Notes: generated by a model not told the origin, from the sequence alone. A DNA stretch of 64,000 nucleotides from Kingdonia uniflora (GCA_014058105.1 JACGCM010000715.1:3844001-3908000), one strand, 5' to 3'; numbered from the stretch's first letter, positions 1 to 12,411 are shown. Program-made: numbers and translations.

Positions 1-1385
1 GATTCTTACATAAATGTCTAACTGGCGACTCTCCTATCAATTTAGGACATATAAAGCATAAAGGTTGCCATTAATCAGGAAAAAAAATGAGAGCAGCAAG
101 AAATAGTTGCTAGGAGCTATTAAGCTTGTAAGACGGAGTTATGATGTTGTCTATGACTCTCTGAAAGCATGTTTTGACTCCCGTTGATGTTGTGTTGGCT
201 ATAATATCATTTCTCAATTTAGGTACTCAATGAAAAATTCAAAGTAAGAGAATAAAATTAAAGTAAAAGAGAAAAAAATTATTCTACTAAATCTCGTCCA
301 GGGAATATGAATCCAAACAATATAAAGTGACTAAATTAAAACTAATAGGCAACCTCAAATGAATATAAACTAAAAATGATTCAAAGAGCGCAAAACATTT
401 GAAAGTAAATGAGAAACCTAAATAGACAACCATGAAGCCACACATCCTTACTACGTACTGCAAACATAGTTAGAAAGTCGTCGATAGCAAACGAAATAGA
501 ATAATAGATAGACGATGAAGGTATTTTCAAATTAACTTTGTTTGCCACCTTTCAAAAGCCTCGAAAACAATGATCTTAAATAAAACTGGAGAAAGCATTG
601 CTATTATTATAGCAAAATAATATAGGATGAAAAGTACTTTCTTTTGTTGCAAATGGAGAAAGTATAACATACTGATTCAAACGAATAGATCTGATATCTA
701 TGCTGCATTAAAAGAGCATAACGTTTCCAATCTTAGTGGTTGAACTTATTGCAATATAAATAATAAAAACAAAGAAGAAAGTCAGATGCACAGAGAAAGA
801 TGAAGTACCTTTACCTTAACTAATCTCAATTTCAAAACCTAGGATGTCATTAACAATTTAACTCATGGTAGGAAGAACAAAACAGGGAGATCCCATAAGA
901 AAAATTTATAAGAAATCCAATAAATAATGAGTAAGAAAATCTATTAAGAGGGTGAAAATTGATATTGAAATGGAGAGATTTCGTAAGAATTGCCCTTCTC
1001 CAATTTAATCACCATGCTTTTCTCATGGAGAGATTTCTTAAGAATAACAGGCAATCAAAAAACTTGAGAGAGAGAGATTAAACTTATTATCCCCCAGAAA
1101 TCTTCTACTCTATCTCCTTCTCCATCCAAAAATCAGGCATTTTCAGCCCCCCAGAGATGAGTTCGATTAAACCCATCCTTCTCCATCAAGACACCACCCA
1201 TCTGGGATCCACTTGCATATAAGGGTACCGCTTACCTTGAAGAGGTCAAGTTGGGTCCCATACCAAACTATATGATATAACATTACCACATCCACATATG
1301 TTAAAACTATCAATACCTACTTAACCCCATTACTTCCCAAACAATCTAATTAACACAACAACTAAAAAAATTTAGATTAGGTTAC
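1..1385. other. Non-coding left edge of window
   Basis: I see no exon with recognisable similarity on either strand. If the RAD52-like gene that starts at 1654 is intact, this stretch is its first intron and the other exons lie outside the window. A search by eye for the expected next exon (conserved HIVNRIM..HAPEW) found nothing here. Confidence 0.4.
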
Positions 1386-1654
1386 CATGGCACATATCTG
1401 ACAGCGAATCCATCCTCCATCAGAACTTTGATGAGCGAATCCGGGACTCTTTTGTTGAGCTCTTTGAGAACCTCTGCCAAAGGACGACTAATTTTAGAAG
1501 TGGGAACATCAACTCCTTCAATCTCTTGTTGTAGTGTCAACTCTTTCGAAGAAGAAAAGAAATACCGTAAGGGTTTCAATTTCAAGTGAGACAACGAAGA
1601 TCGAAGTTGTTGGGTGTAAGTGTGAACCAGAGGTTTCATCAGAGACTGCACCAT
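1386..1654 (-). CDS. RAD52-like organellar DNA-binding protein, exon 1 (partial gene)
   Basis: The exon encodes 89 residues starting at the ATG at 1654 (an upstream in-frame TTG at 1663 is not a plausible start). The first 40 or so residues are rich in Ser, Leu, Arg and Lys and poor in acidic residues, as in a mitochondrial targeting sequence. They are followed by a stretch with VPTSKISRPLAEVLKELNKR and then RVPDSLIK, which closely matches the start of the conserved part of plant RAD52-1/ODB1 proteins. These bind single-stranded DNA and act in homologous recombination repair of organellar DNA. The reading frame ends at Tyr-Val-Pro-Trp, split by a good splice donor (CCATG|GTAAC at 1386/1385), exactly where the family continues with His-Ile-Val-Asn. 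No later exon is visible in the 1.38 kb to the left, so the gene either runs out of the window or is truncated. One internal difference (Leu-Met where the family usually has a charged pair) may be natural variation. Confidence 0.7.
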
Positions 1655-1908
1655 TTCAAACAAATTATGGTTTCTCTCTCAAAGTAGAAATGGGGAAACA
1701 AACCCAAATTTTGAGATTATAATTGATTTAGTCCCCCCACATAGAGCTTGAATCATAAGAGACAGAGGATTGGATAGTGAAGAAATTAATAAGAGAGAGA
1801 GAGAGAAGTAAATCATTTTAATTGTACTATTTGGGATGAGGAAGATGGTTGCAACTTCAGAGTGAAAATACATACTAAACATTTGTGGTGATTGGTTTAG
1901 TACGTTAA

Positions 1909-2045
1909 AACGTGCTTACGTGGCGATAAAGGAAAGAGTAAAAAGACCCAATGTGTTATAACAGGAAGAAGTAAAAAAGATGGCGTGGTAGCACCTTAAT
2001 CTATTCTACAGAAGCGTCTCCAATTATATATTTATATAGATTTGA
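1909..2045 (+). repeat. Dispersed repeat, copy 1 (see 5990)
   Basis: This block shares GTGCTTACGTGG, GTGGTAGCACCTTA and a 3' part reading GTCTCCAATTATATATTTAT with 5990-6089. Both copies are direct repeats about 4.1 kb apart and lie just 5' of leftward-facing ORFs. The family is not recognised. It could be a MITE end or a solo terminal repeat. Confidence 0.55.
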
Positions 2046-2108
2046 AATTTAAAATTTAAAATTGTACAAAGAAGGGATTGAAAGTAAAGATGAAAGCATA
2101 CCACTTAC

Positions 2109-2248
2109 GGTCTGATTCTAAGCATTAGCCGCATGGCATGAACCAAAGCAATTAAAGTTGTTGCAATAGAGGTTAAATACGACTGGCCCACTTCTCGGCT
2201 ACGATAAATCTGCATGAACTGAGCAGCCTTCACCTTTAGAGCACCTGA
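2109..2248 (-). other. Exon-like open segment with splice sites, unidentified
   Basis: A 140-nt segment is open in one frame on the minus strand. It is bounded by a good acceptor (TGCAG| at 2249/2248) and donor (|GTAAG at 2108). It would encode 46 residues including KAAQFMQIYRSREVGQSYLT followed by a hydrophobic run ending in RLMLRI. The pattern of basic residues, GQS-LT and a following hydrophobic helix is loosely like a PQ-loop membrane segment, but I cannot name the protein. No partner exons were identified with confidence. Confidence 0.3.
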
Positions 2249-5200
2249 CTGCATTGTCCAAGTATAGAGTTAGTATGCCTTGTTTGCCTTAAACGGATTG
2301 CATGTTCAACAAAAAACAAACAATGATCAACTATTAAATTTTAGTTTATGTCATATTTGATCCTTCTATATAAAAAATAAGAAAACCATTTCACTAAGCC
2401 AAAGTCAGTCTTGAGACATATAAGCCTGTCATTACTATTTCGTGAGTCAGGAATAGAGTGTGTAGAGTGTGATAGCATTAGACGTGGTTCAAAAAAGGTG
2501 ATTAACCTACATCCATCAATAAGTTAAACGATGAGCAAATAAGATATATAGTTGTTCAAATAGATATTACACTGTGGATACTAATTTCAGAGGGTTGAGG
2601 TTTAACTGATAACTTTAATCAAGATAATAGCAAGACACATGACATCATGGAAGCAAACTTTAACAACCTAATAAAAGCAGATAAAAAATCATACACATAC
2701 AAAATTATGGAGATCATTGTACAATGCGTCAAGGAGCTTGACATTGGCTTGCTCTACCAGTTATAAACCACCGAGATTAATTCCAACAACAAGGCTGGTA
2801 GAATATAATGAACCTTATGGCCTCTGTATAGAAAGAAAGTTCAAAAATTAAGAAAGTAGAACAGAATAGGGAGAAACTAATCTACCCAAAGAATCATAAG
2901 ATAAAAACTGGTTTACAAAGTTGATACAGTTCCTACACATTGAAAACATCATTAGATGAAGAGGCCATAGAAAATACCAGAAGGAACACAACATACATGC
3001 ATATATCATATATGAAGCAAATTTTAACGACAACCAAATATTTTGATATTCACGGAAAACAAATAGGTAAAATGCCTAGATATTATCCTTATCTCCCTGA
3101 GAACCATGACCCAGACCCAGACCCACAATCATATTCCTCTCATTTCCCTTTTTCTTCCTTTTATCTCTTACCATTTACTGACATGTGTAAAAATTATTTC
3201 AAAAAGAGGGTATTTAGTAAAATATCTTCAGAGGAAAATTGACGTTCACCACTCTATGAAGCCTAACTTGACCAGACACCCCCTCAAATATCCATGATCC
3301 TCGGCATGAATTAGTATTTTAACAACCCACCTTGTGGGTCTTAGAACCGACCCTCCAGGTAGGTTTTCTTGATGTGTTGGCTGCCACCTAAGGCAAAATG
3401 ACCCAACTACTGGGTGGTCGGTTTAAAAAATGATGGTGGTTTGCCTCTACCTAAGCAAGTCACCCTACTGCTGTATATGCTTTTATAGGTTTGTCCAAGA
3501 GTTCCAATAGTATTTTAAAAATTAAATGGAATTTTAAGGTCCTTATTCCTTAAGATTGTGGTAAACTTTAAAATGGCAATGATGGGCAAAGAGTCATTAT
3601 TCCTCAAGATTGTGGCAAATCTTCTAAATGAACAAAGTCAAGAAATAGAGGGGAAAATAGAGATAATATTTAAATACCCTAAAGGAAAATTTGGGATTTG
3701 CAAAAATCCTCTAATTTTTACCTACATGGTTTTCAAAAGGCTAATCAGTTGGGCACTTCTACTCTATATAGAACATAAATTGTAAGAAACATACATAACT
3801 AACCCGAGAGATCAATAAGACATTTATAATTGAGAGACCAATGATACAACCTCCAAAATTATCATAGGGACATCAACGAAGATGCAAAAAATGCTGCCAG
3901 CAAGCATCCTCAAACATTACAAAATACACCTTAAGTTCGACGGCTATAAAAACAATTACAGTATAGCATAAACGAAGCTCTTTGGTACTGCTACATACGA
4001 TAGAGACATGTACTTCTATTAAACAAACTCATAATGTTTAATAGATAGCTATGAGAAACCAAAATGCAAGCACTTTTGAGCACACTTTATAATATAATTC
4101 AGTAATTGGCTAGCAAAATACCTAAGTACATTAATGTATATATGGTTTCACTCTTCTTGAGACATTATTATCAAGGGATTTATTTCTTTGATAAATTTTA
4201 TTCTAAAATTCTCTTAGATGTGTTGATATAGCTAGCTTGATTGACCAAGTCTAAGACTTGCTTATTACTTAATATTCTACACGTCTTGGACTTTAGTACG
4301 ACAGAGATCATTTTAATTATTCACTTGAAGGGAAATCTTTGCCAAGGTGAATTTGGTTGAAATAATCCTAGGATTAGTAGGATTGTTTTATATAGGGAAT
4401 TTTGGTTTATATTATATTTGAAGGGCTCCACCATTTATTGTTTAAGATTCTAGAGCATATATTCAGACTCATAAATTGAAGATGCCAGAAACTTATATGG
4501 CAAACCAATCAAAAATTAGTTGGTAAAACATAAAGTTATGAAGTAAATAAAGATAGAGATAGATAAAGTGATTACTTGTGTCGCTAAGGGATATCACGTA
4601 TAAGTGGAACCATCCTATAATGGGTACTAAAATTTGTTAGAAAATTGTTGATTTACATGTACTTCAAAGTTGGAATGAGCCCTTAAAATACCCCCACACC
4701 AGAAAAGCTTGAAGATAAATCTTGAGGTTTTTAGGACCCTAATCAATTCTCAGTCCTAACAAAAGAATACAAAAAATATCAATAAGGAGTTCAATATTAA
4801 GTTAGTCATTGGAAAAATTAAATTAAATTCACAAATAATGAAAATAAAAATGAAGAAGAAGCGGTATGAATTGCCACTGAAGGATTTTCCTATTTGTACA
4901 TAATCAAGGGAAAAGGCTTTCCTTAAGTTGAAAAGAGGGAAGAAATTCCTTCATGGAAAACCAATTGAAATAAATGCCCAGAGTAAGAGGTTGGGAAACT
5001 TACAATGTTTGGAAACAAAGAGGTTTAAATATTAGTAACTTTTCAAAACCCTGCTCGACAAAACTCTTTAACGGCTAATGATGGTGTAGTCCACATGTTA
5101 CCTTTAGAGAGCCTAAGGAGCTCAAATTTTAGCATGAAAATCTATAGCGGTATGCGCCTTCAGAAGGACTACAGATTATTTTAGGAATGTACACGATTAC

Positions 5201-5989
5201 ACAAGAAAAACAATAATAACAAAAGAGAAAATCATGGCGAGATGATAAATCAGAAATGGTAGAAAAATGGAAATATAAATCATAAAGAGAGTAAGGATTG
5301 GGAGGGAGGGAGGGAGAGATAGAGAGAGGCGTGAATTATTCCTCGATCATAACTTCTCTATATAATAAGAGTAATAATAACCACCTATCCTCATCGCATG
5401 TATAACGACACCAATTATCATTCTTGACCCTGAAAAAAATCTAACCTTGAAAACTACCCAAATCAACAATCCCTACTTTAACAAACTTTAAGTCAATCAA
5501 ATTGTGGTAGTTAATTTCAAAATTTATTGAGAACGAAGGGTTCAAAAGAATAGTAAATTATTGGCCATTATTAGTGGGGATTAGAATAGATGATGATTTT
5601 GTTGAGTCGATCATGAGCGTTCTTCATGTCAATCGCCATCACTAAAGAGGGAGAGAGATATATATTATTTAGAATCTGATTGTGGATTATGGTTTGTTTC
5701 GTTGATGAAATTTTAACTTCTAGTTGGAAACACTTTTTTGAAATAAGTTTCCGCAAAGGGATATTTTAGAGACAATTTAAATAGAGATAGAGATACGTTT
5801 GAAGTTCACTTGAGATTGCAATAGAGAGAGAGAGATAAATATATATATATATGGAGCAACTGTTTTAGAAGGAAAAACGAATTAATTTGCAGGAAAAAAG
5901 ATGAGTCGCAACTGTTGAGTGAAGACCTGCTTGAGTTCTCGCATAAACGTGGTAAGAGAGAGAAAGAGAGAGGATGAGTTTTGGAAAAA
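2249..5989. other. Intergenic, no gene supported
   Basis: AT-rich DNA with only short ORFs. It contains a GGGAGG/GAGA-rich stretch near 5300 and a (TA)n run near 5840. I see no domain similarity. The ORF at 5571-5756 on the minus strand begins at a non-ATG codon and has no recognisable family. Confidence 0.4.
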
Positions 5990-6089
5990 ATGTGCTTACG
6001 TGGTAGCACCTTATTTACTCAAAAAGCTGATGTGGCAGTCCCATAATCGTTTCTGCAGATGAGTCTCCAATTATATATTTATATAAATT
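5990..6089 (+). repeat. Dispersed repeat, copy 2 (see 1909)
   Basis: This is the second copy of the repeat described at 1909-2045. It shares GTGCTTACGTGG, GTGGTAGCACCTTA and the AT-rich 3' part, with an internal insertion or deletion relative to copy 1. Confidence 0.55.
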
Positions 6090-6293
6090 AGATCATGTGT
6101 AAAATGACTAACTTGCCCCTATTATTTTGTTGGAAAGAAATTCCATATGAACCGTTGATTTCCTTGGGCCACGCATCACAACAATAATTTTTCTCGAGAG
6201 ACTCATTATCCTAGTGAGAGAAAGTAATGTACGGCCGAAAACGTTTGTTTATCTCTTCTTGTTTATCCGTTAACAAATATGTGTAACCGGCTA

Positions 6294-6303
6294 TATTTTA
6301 TAT
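6294..6303 (+). repeat. 10-bp target site duplication, left copy (MULE)
   Basis: TATTTTATAT, identical to 22621-22630. A 9-11 bp duplication is the hallmark of Mutator superfamily insertion. Confidence 0.85.
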
Positions 6304-6315
6304 GGAAATTATGAT

Positions 6316-6348
6316 AATAAATACTAGTTTTTGCCATCTTTACAAAAT
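6316..6348 (+). repeat. MULE terminal inverted repeat, left core
   Basis: Starts AATAAATACTAGTTTTTGCC. Its reverse complement is 22575-22607, identical over 33 bp. Weaker similarity extends outward to 6304. Confidence 0.88.
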
Positions 6349-6469
6349 TAGACCCAGGGAACAATAAATTCCAAATCGATACTAGCAAGAGGAAAAACCA
6401 TATTTGCCCTTACTAAAGTTACAATATTACCGCAAACAAGCACCTATTTTTGGGCTCTACAAGTACAAA

Positions 6470-7696
6470 TGTTACATCCGACGTAATAAAAAATTCTTTA
6501 ACTCATTTAAAACTATTATATCAAGCTGCGTGTACGTGGAAGGCTGACATTGTCACTATCTCATGAACTACTTGTCATTTGTTTTAGTACATTTTGTCCT
6601 ACATTTGACCATATTTCTTATTTATAAGAAGGCAGACTCTTTCACCAATTCTATTACTATTTCTCATCGTTTATGGTTAGGTATCACCTGCGGTTCACAG
6701 GAGTTCGTCTGGTTTTTGGCACCAAAAGTGATCCCTATTCATCGAACAGTTTCTTCTTCTTACTCAACCGCTAAAACTGTCCTGATTATTTGTCACAAAC
6801 CGTCTGTGTAACTGTTGCCTACTAAGTGTTTGATTAAAGACTGGTACTCTACTCAATGGGCATGGAGGAAATGATGGTACGCGTAACTCCTGTTGATGGT
6901 ACTCTACTGTACTTAACTCGTGGAACAAATGATGGCAAATCGTCTGTGCGGCTGCTGCAAACCAAACTATGTCATTTATTTAGTTAAACTCTGGCATTCT
7001 TTCAGGCATCTAAATAAATGACATAGTTTGGTAACAGTTACACAGACGGTTGTCATTTGTGTAACAACAAGTTGTCATTTGTGTTATATAACTTTGCCAT
7101 TTGTTCCAAAAAATATCAACTGCTTGAATATTACAGTAGGTTTCTAGGCCGTGGGCACCATAGGTAAGGTCATGGGCTCCACTGGTTCGAATGTCACTTC
7201 CTAAATAATAATAAAAAAATTCAAATCATTTAAAAATATTATTATCACGCCACGTGTCCAATTTAAATCGTTCCTCGTTGTACACGTGTCATTACAATTT
7301 TGAGACGTATAAGGCAGACCCTGTCACCATTACATGCATTTGTTGTCATTTGTTGAAACCAATTTGTCATGCGTTTAAACATCAGTTATATTGGCTCATG
7401 CAGACTCTGTCACCATCAGTTATATTATTTGGCATTTGTTTACTGTCTTTAAGCTTAGGTAACACGTGCGGTTTACACGAGTTCATCTGCCTTTTGGCGC
7501 CAAAAACCATCCCCATTCCACATATACTTTCTTCTTTCACGAGCACTACAAAGACCGCAAAAACCGTACCGGTCGCACAAACCATTTTCTCAAAATTATC
7601 ATGATTCTACCTATCGTGTGTATGTGTGATTTCAGTGTTATATCAGTGACAAATCATCTGTGTGAATACTGCCTACTAGGTATTTGATTAAAGTTT
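6470..7696 (+). repeat. Duplicated 5' region of the DUF1985/Ulp1 gene
   Basis: Sequence around 6470-6842 recurs in direct orientation and diverged form around 7195-7696. Shared marks include GGTNNCACNTGCGGTT, GAGTTCNTCTG, TTTTTGGCNCCAAAA and a terminal CTGCCTACTA.GT.TTTGATTAAAG. The right copy directly precedes the ATG at 7718, so this looks like a duplicated promoter and leader. Confidence 0.65.
6961..7032. repeat. Perfect 23-bp inverted repeat (hairpin)
   Basis: Arms 6961-6983 and 7010-7032 are exact reverse complements with a 26-bp loop. Each arm contains the TCATTT core of the element-wide motif. It sits between the two copies of the duplicated 5' region. Confidence 0.85.
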
Positions 7697-7717
7697 GTTT
7701 TTTCTTCTTCTTTCACA

Positions 7718-10700
7718 ATGAAGTCTGATAGAGAGTTGAACGAGCAACTTAAGAAGGAGAACCAAACGCAGAAGAGTGGAGCCAAGAAGGGCACCTCTAA
7801 TGCCAAAAATTATACCTCTCGGCATACAGGTTTGGGACTTCACAAAATGCTTGCAGCTCTGCCTGAAGAGAAGAAGGGTGCTCTTCGTACCACCTGCTTT
7901 GTACTCTTACTGCTGATTGGTCCAATAACAACGATGTCAACGTTGGTTGTAGAAATATTCGATCGTCATCTCGGTGATATGAAGTTCTAATTTGGAGAGA
8001 CGATAATTCAGATAAAACCCATTCATGTTTGCCTAATTTTGGGGCTACGTGTCTTTCATATTACAAATGAGTTTTTATTTGTTGATCCTGAGCATATGAA
8101 AATTTTTAGATTGAGACGATTCCCCAAGAAGAAGAATACATATGGGTTGAAGGAAATTAATGATGCTTTAAAACAGGCAAAATTGGAAAGACATCATGGT
8201 AAGGCTCTAATTTGTCATTTGTTTTATCTGTGTTATCATCGTTCTTCATTGTATTTCTCACCCCTCCAATATTTGTATTTTATTTGCCATTTTTGGCTCA
8301 TTATATTCTAAGGTTATTATTATTACATTGTGTATTATTTAACATTTTATACTCATTCTTATTTTTAGCCATATGTGATTTTGTTTTGCAGACGATGCTC
8401 TTCGATTAAATTTGTTAAAAATTATACTATCCTTTCTCCTCCCGAACAAGGGGAGAAATGTTTGGGTGAAGTATGTTGATCTGGTAGATGATCTACAACA
8501 GTTCAACAAATTCCATTGGGGTGAGCAAGTCTATAATTTCTTGTGGAGTCAAATAGTAGAGTTTGTTGTTTATCGATCGGCCGCTGATAAAAAATTGGAT
8601 AAAGCTTTATCACTGCACGGGTGTACGTGGATATTGATGATATGGACTTTCCTTTCTATTCCCAGCCTGAAGTTTCTAAGAATTGAGGAATCCATACATT
8701 TGCTCCCTAAGCTAGGGATGGAAGATGGCATCCTTTAAGTGTCTCCAAATTGTGACGTTTAAAAAGTTTTTTACTAACCCCAATTTTTTTTAATAGCTAT
8801 GAAGCCGTCTGAGACTGACATGCAACAAGATCTTGTACAAGAGGTCATGGTAATCTTCCATTCTTTGTATTATTTTGATTCATTTTATTGCTTCCTTGTC
8901 ATTTAATTTAGGTTTCCTATCATTTTATTTACTTAATTTTGGCATTTTTTATTCTCCTCTTGTCAGTTATTTTATTTTTCTCTGTCATTATTAAGTTGTC
9001 TATTATCATTGCTTGACTTTTTTCTGTCATTTCTAAGTTACCCTTTGTCGTCGTCATCTGTTTGAATATTTCAGAGAAATCACATCGAAGCACCTACAAT
9101 CGTCGTTGCGCATATAATCGAATCACCTATAGTCGGTGCACCTGCAATACGTAGCAGTTCTTCTACCACTGAGATCAGAGCTGTAGTGGTTAGGGTATGC
9201 TCTCAGTTGGAGAAGCATGGTGAAATGTTACTGAAGTTGGATGACCATGGAAAAATGTTGCATAACCATGGTAAAATGTTGGATCGAATTTGATGTCTAC
9301 AGTGGGAGGCAGTACTCTACCACTTGGATATACTCCACTCCTTGGGCAGTATCAGTTCTCTACTCTTGAGAAAACTATGAAACGCAAGCGAGAAGGAGAT
9401 AATGAGAAAGGAGACGGCAAAAGGAAGAAGGCGGAGCCGAGAACCTGGCAAAGAGACCTTTAACAAAAAAATTAAAAGATTGAAGAAAATATAAAAGGTA
9501 AGGGAGAATGGCAGAAGAAGACGAATGCCAACAAGAAGAACAAGAAGGCAGAAGAAACTGATGTGCCCCTAAAGAAAAAGGTTAAAGGCACAAAGAAAAA
9601 AGCTTTCACTGATAAACAATTTGATCATGTCCTATTGATCCAATTGAAAACTTTAATCCCCAAGATCCCCAAGAAAGGCTTGGCTAATAGAGTGCCAAGG
9701 AAGAGACGGGCAAAATTCCCAGAAGTTGATGAATTTCAATTAACTGCAAAAAATTTGCTTCAGCAAGTTGCGCCTGGAGAGGGATTGGAGGTGGTAAAAG
9801 ATTTAGTGGTAGATGATGATGTTGAAGTTGAGATGGAAGTAAATTTCAAAACGATATCGTCTGAATATGGTGGCGATCTTCTAGAGGTATCATATGTTCG
9901 CTACTTATTATCACTTATATGAATTTATTTGATATTTGTTTATCAAAATATTATCATTTACTTTATGCAATTTGCCATATCTTCAAAAGTTTGTCATTTG
10001 TTCAGAATATTTTGGTATTTGTTAGGATGTCTTTCTCATTCTTTTTTCCAGAACTTTTATTTCTTCTTATGTCTTTGTTTATTTTATTTGTTGTATGTGA
10101 AGGGGAAGAAGGGTGATAAAAAATATGATGATAAGAAAGATGTCGAGGAGAAAGTTAAATCTGAAGAAGAGCAACCTCAAGTTGCTGGAGAAGAGGATTC
10201 AAAACCACCAACTATAGTGGTGTATTATAATGGAAAAAAGATGTACAACATGCCAATGAGGTATTTGCAGAAGAAGAGGATTCATAACCTCAAGTTACTA
10301 ATATTTGTTTGTATTGAGCTATCCATACCATTTTTTTTAATTTGTTTCTTCTTTAACCTTTGTTGTACATACTATAATGGTTGTAGAGGTACAAATTATG
10401 GGGGTTGCAGAGGTAGCAAAAACTGATATAGTATCCTTCAACCAGGAGGAACTTGTTGGTGAAGCTTATCAGGTAACTTATCATTTGTTTGCTGTTAACT
10501 TCTCATTTTCTTCTTTTGTTTTACCATATCTTTTATCACTCTTAACATTTGTAGTCTGTTTATTTACAGGCTAGTGCTGACCAAACAACTATTGTATCTG
10601 TCGAGGAACAGACTATGGAGGTTGAAAAAACTGAAGATGAAGCTAGTCATGTAGCTTATTTGTTCTTTGCTGATAACTTCTCATTTTCTTCTTTTATTTT

Positions 10701-12411
10701 CCCATATATTGTATCACTCTTATCATTTGTAGTATGTTTATTTATAGGCTAGTGCAGACCAAACAACTATTGCATTTATTGAGGAAGAGACATAGAGGTT
10801 GCAAAAATTGAAGTAGTAATCTCCCACCATGAGGAAGATGTTGATAAAGCTAGTCAGGTAACTTATCATTTCTTTGCTGGTAACTTCCCATTTTTTTTTT
10901 CCCATATCTTGTATCACTCTTATCATTTGTAGTTTATTTATTTACAGAGCAAAAAGAGTAAAAAGAAGGTGTAACAAAATAAAAAGGAGGTGGTTGAAGG
11001 CAAGGATGATGATGATGGAAATTTACAGAATAAACCAGACCCTGAGCAAGTAATAAAAGAAATGGATGTTGATCAGACTAATGTATAAAGTACTTTTAAA
11101 CCAAACAACTGGTTTATTACTCATTCTCATGTAATAAACACATTTATATTTTATTTTCTTATTTTGACATATCTGTTCCAGCTTGTTTTAATAAAGTCAG
11201 AAGTGGATGTCACCTTAAAGAACATGCATGCACTAACTGATGAAGAAATTAATGAAAGAGCCTTCAAAATGGCTTGTCGAATAAACCAATTGTATGCTCA
11301 CCTTGACGAGCTTCTTCCGGGAGTGTTATTGAAATCTTTTATTCAAAGACACATCTCTCAGGATGAAAAAAAATAGGTGGACCAAGTCTGGTCACTGAGG
11401 AAAGATAAATGATCTCCTGAAGCTAATAACGACAACATGAGTACCTATATGAGGTTAGGTGAAGAAATTGTTTGCATGAACGCTCTCTACACCTTATATC
11501 CAGAGCAATGGTTAGACAATGAAGTATTTATATCATTTATTTATTTTCCTTTGTCATTTGTACAAGAGTCTCTACCATTTGTTTTTAAATTATTTGTCCT
11601 TTATTCGTTTGCATTTTATCATTTGTTTTAACGTTGTTGTTTGTATTCACGAACTATATCATTTTTGGTATATAATTTATCATTTCCTTTTTCTGTTCAG
11701 GTCATTAATGTGTATATTAAAGCCCTGATTCAATATTTTGATACACAACATCGTGCCCTGGAAGATAAAGAAAAGATTGTGGTAACAGATGTTTTTTCCT
11801 ATCAATATATTGGTAGGGCTTTTAATGTCTAGACACGTAATATGTCATCTCCATAAGGTGTAGAATTAAAGAAGAAACCAATTTGGGAACAAATTTTATC
11901 TATGCAATGGGATCGTACGGTTTTTAATTATTTCAATCGAGGAGATTTGAAAGTGGTCAATTCGAAATTAATACTCATTCCCTGGAATAGCAATGACAAC
12001 CACTGGGTCTTTTATACTGTGTCCTTTAAGGGAAGAAAAATATGCATCTATAATTCAATGGTGGATGCGAAAATTGTAAATGCAAGGAAGAAGAAGAAGT
12101 TATCTCCTAGACACCAGCGCATGAAAGATCAACTATCAAAGATCCTCTCGAAAATGCTGATATGGAAAATTTTTGTCGATCGCAGTAGTTCACCTACTGG
12201 TTCAGAGGCAAAAGATTATGGTCTAAACTCCAAATGGATAACTCATTTTGGGAAATATCAAATACAACCAAATGGTAATGACTGCGGGGTTTATATGCTT
12301 GTATTTATGGACAATATCCTGAGGGGAATGAAATTTCTAGATCTGATAGACGGTAATGAATGTTGTTACACAATTAATTATGTCGTATTGAGGCTGGGAG
12401 TTGAGCCGTAG
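7718..12411 (+). pseudogene. DUF1985 / Ulp1-type cysteine protease gene of the MULE, decayed
   Basis: The start at 7718 follows a TTTGATTAAAG leader. The 5' part (to about 8740) reads as a DUF1985-type protein: a basic N-terminus, then FLFVDPEH, QAKLERHH, NVWVKYVDLVDDLQQFNKFH, WGEQVYNF and later GCTWILM. An in-frame TAA at 7988-7990 interrupts it without a frame change. The middle (9.1-11.0 kb) is a lysine- and glutamate-rich linker spread over small exons. The 3' part (11.18-12.41 kb) is a C48/Ulp1 peptidase: WLDNEV then VINVYIKAL across an intron, DNHWVFY with the catalytic His, IQPNGNDCGVYML with the catalytic Gln and Cys. The position usually taken by the catalytic Asp (Y-D-S) is Asn (Y-N-S). 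Several further stops occur around 11374-11860. Ulp1 enzymes cleave SUMO-type modifiers. In MULEs the role of this domain is unknown. The gene runs towards the transposase gene, so the two converge. Confidence 0.8.
10467..10960 (+). repeat. Tandem duplication of an exon-intron unit
   Basis: A unit of about 170-200 bp occurs three times. It consists of GTAACTTATCATTTNTTTGCTG, a TTCTCATTTTC-rich intron ending TTTATTTACAG, and a short exon reading GCTAGTGC(A/T)GACCAAACAACT. The third unit is cut short at the acceptor. It lies in the acidic linker of the DUF1985/Ulp1 gene and would make the protein repeat ASADQTTI..EE. Confidence 0.75.

Noticed and set aside
2109..2248. Assignment to a PQ-loop transporter
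   Set aside because: The resemblance is limited to a few residues and no second loop or partner exon was found; kept only as an unnamed exon-like segment.
9919..10426. Hydrophobic ORFs in the MULE left arm as membrane proteins
   Set aside because: The hydrophobic parts are T-rich introns (CATTTGTT, TTTTCTTC) read as Phe/Leu; the real coding pieces are the charged segments around them.
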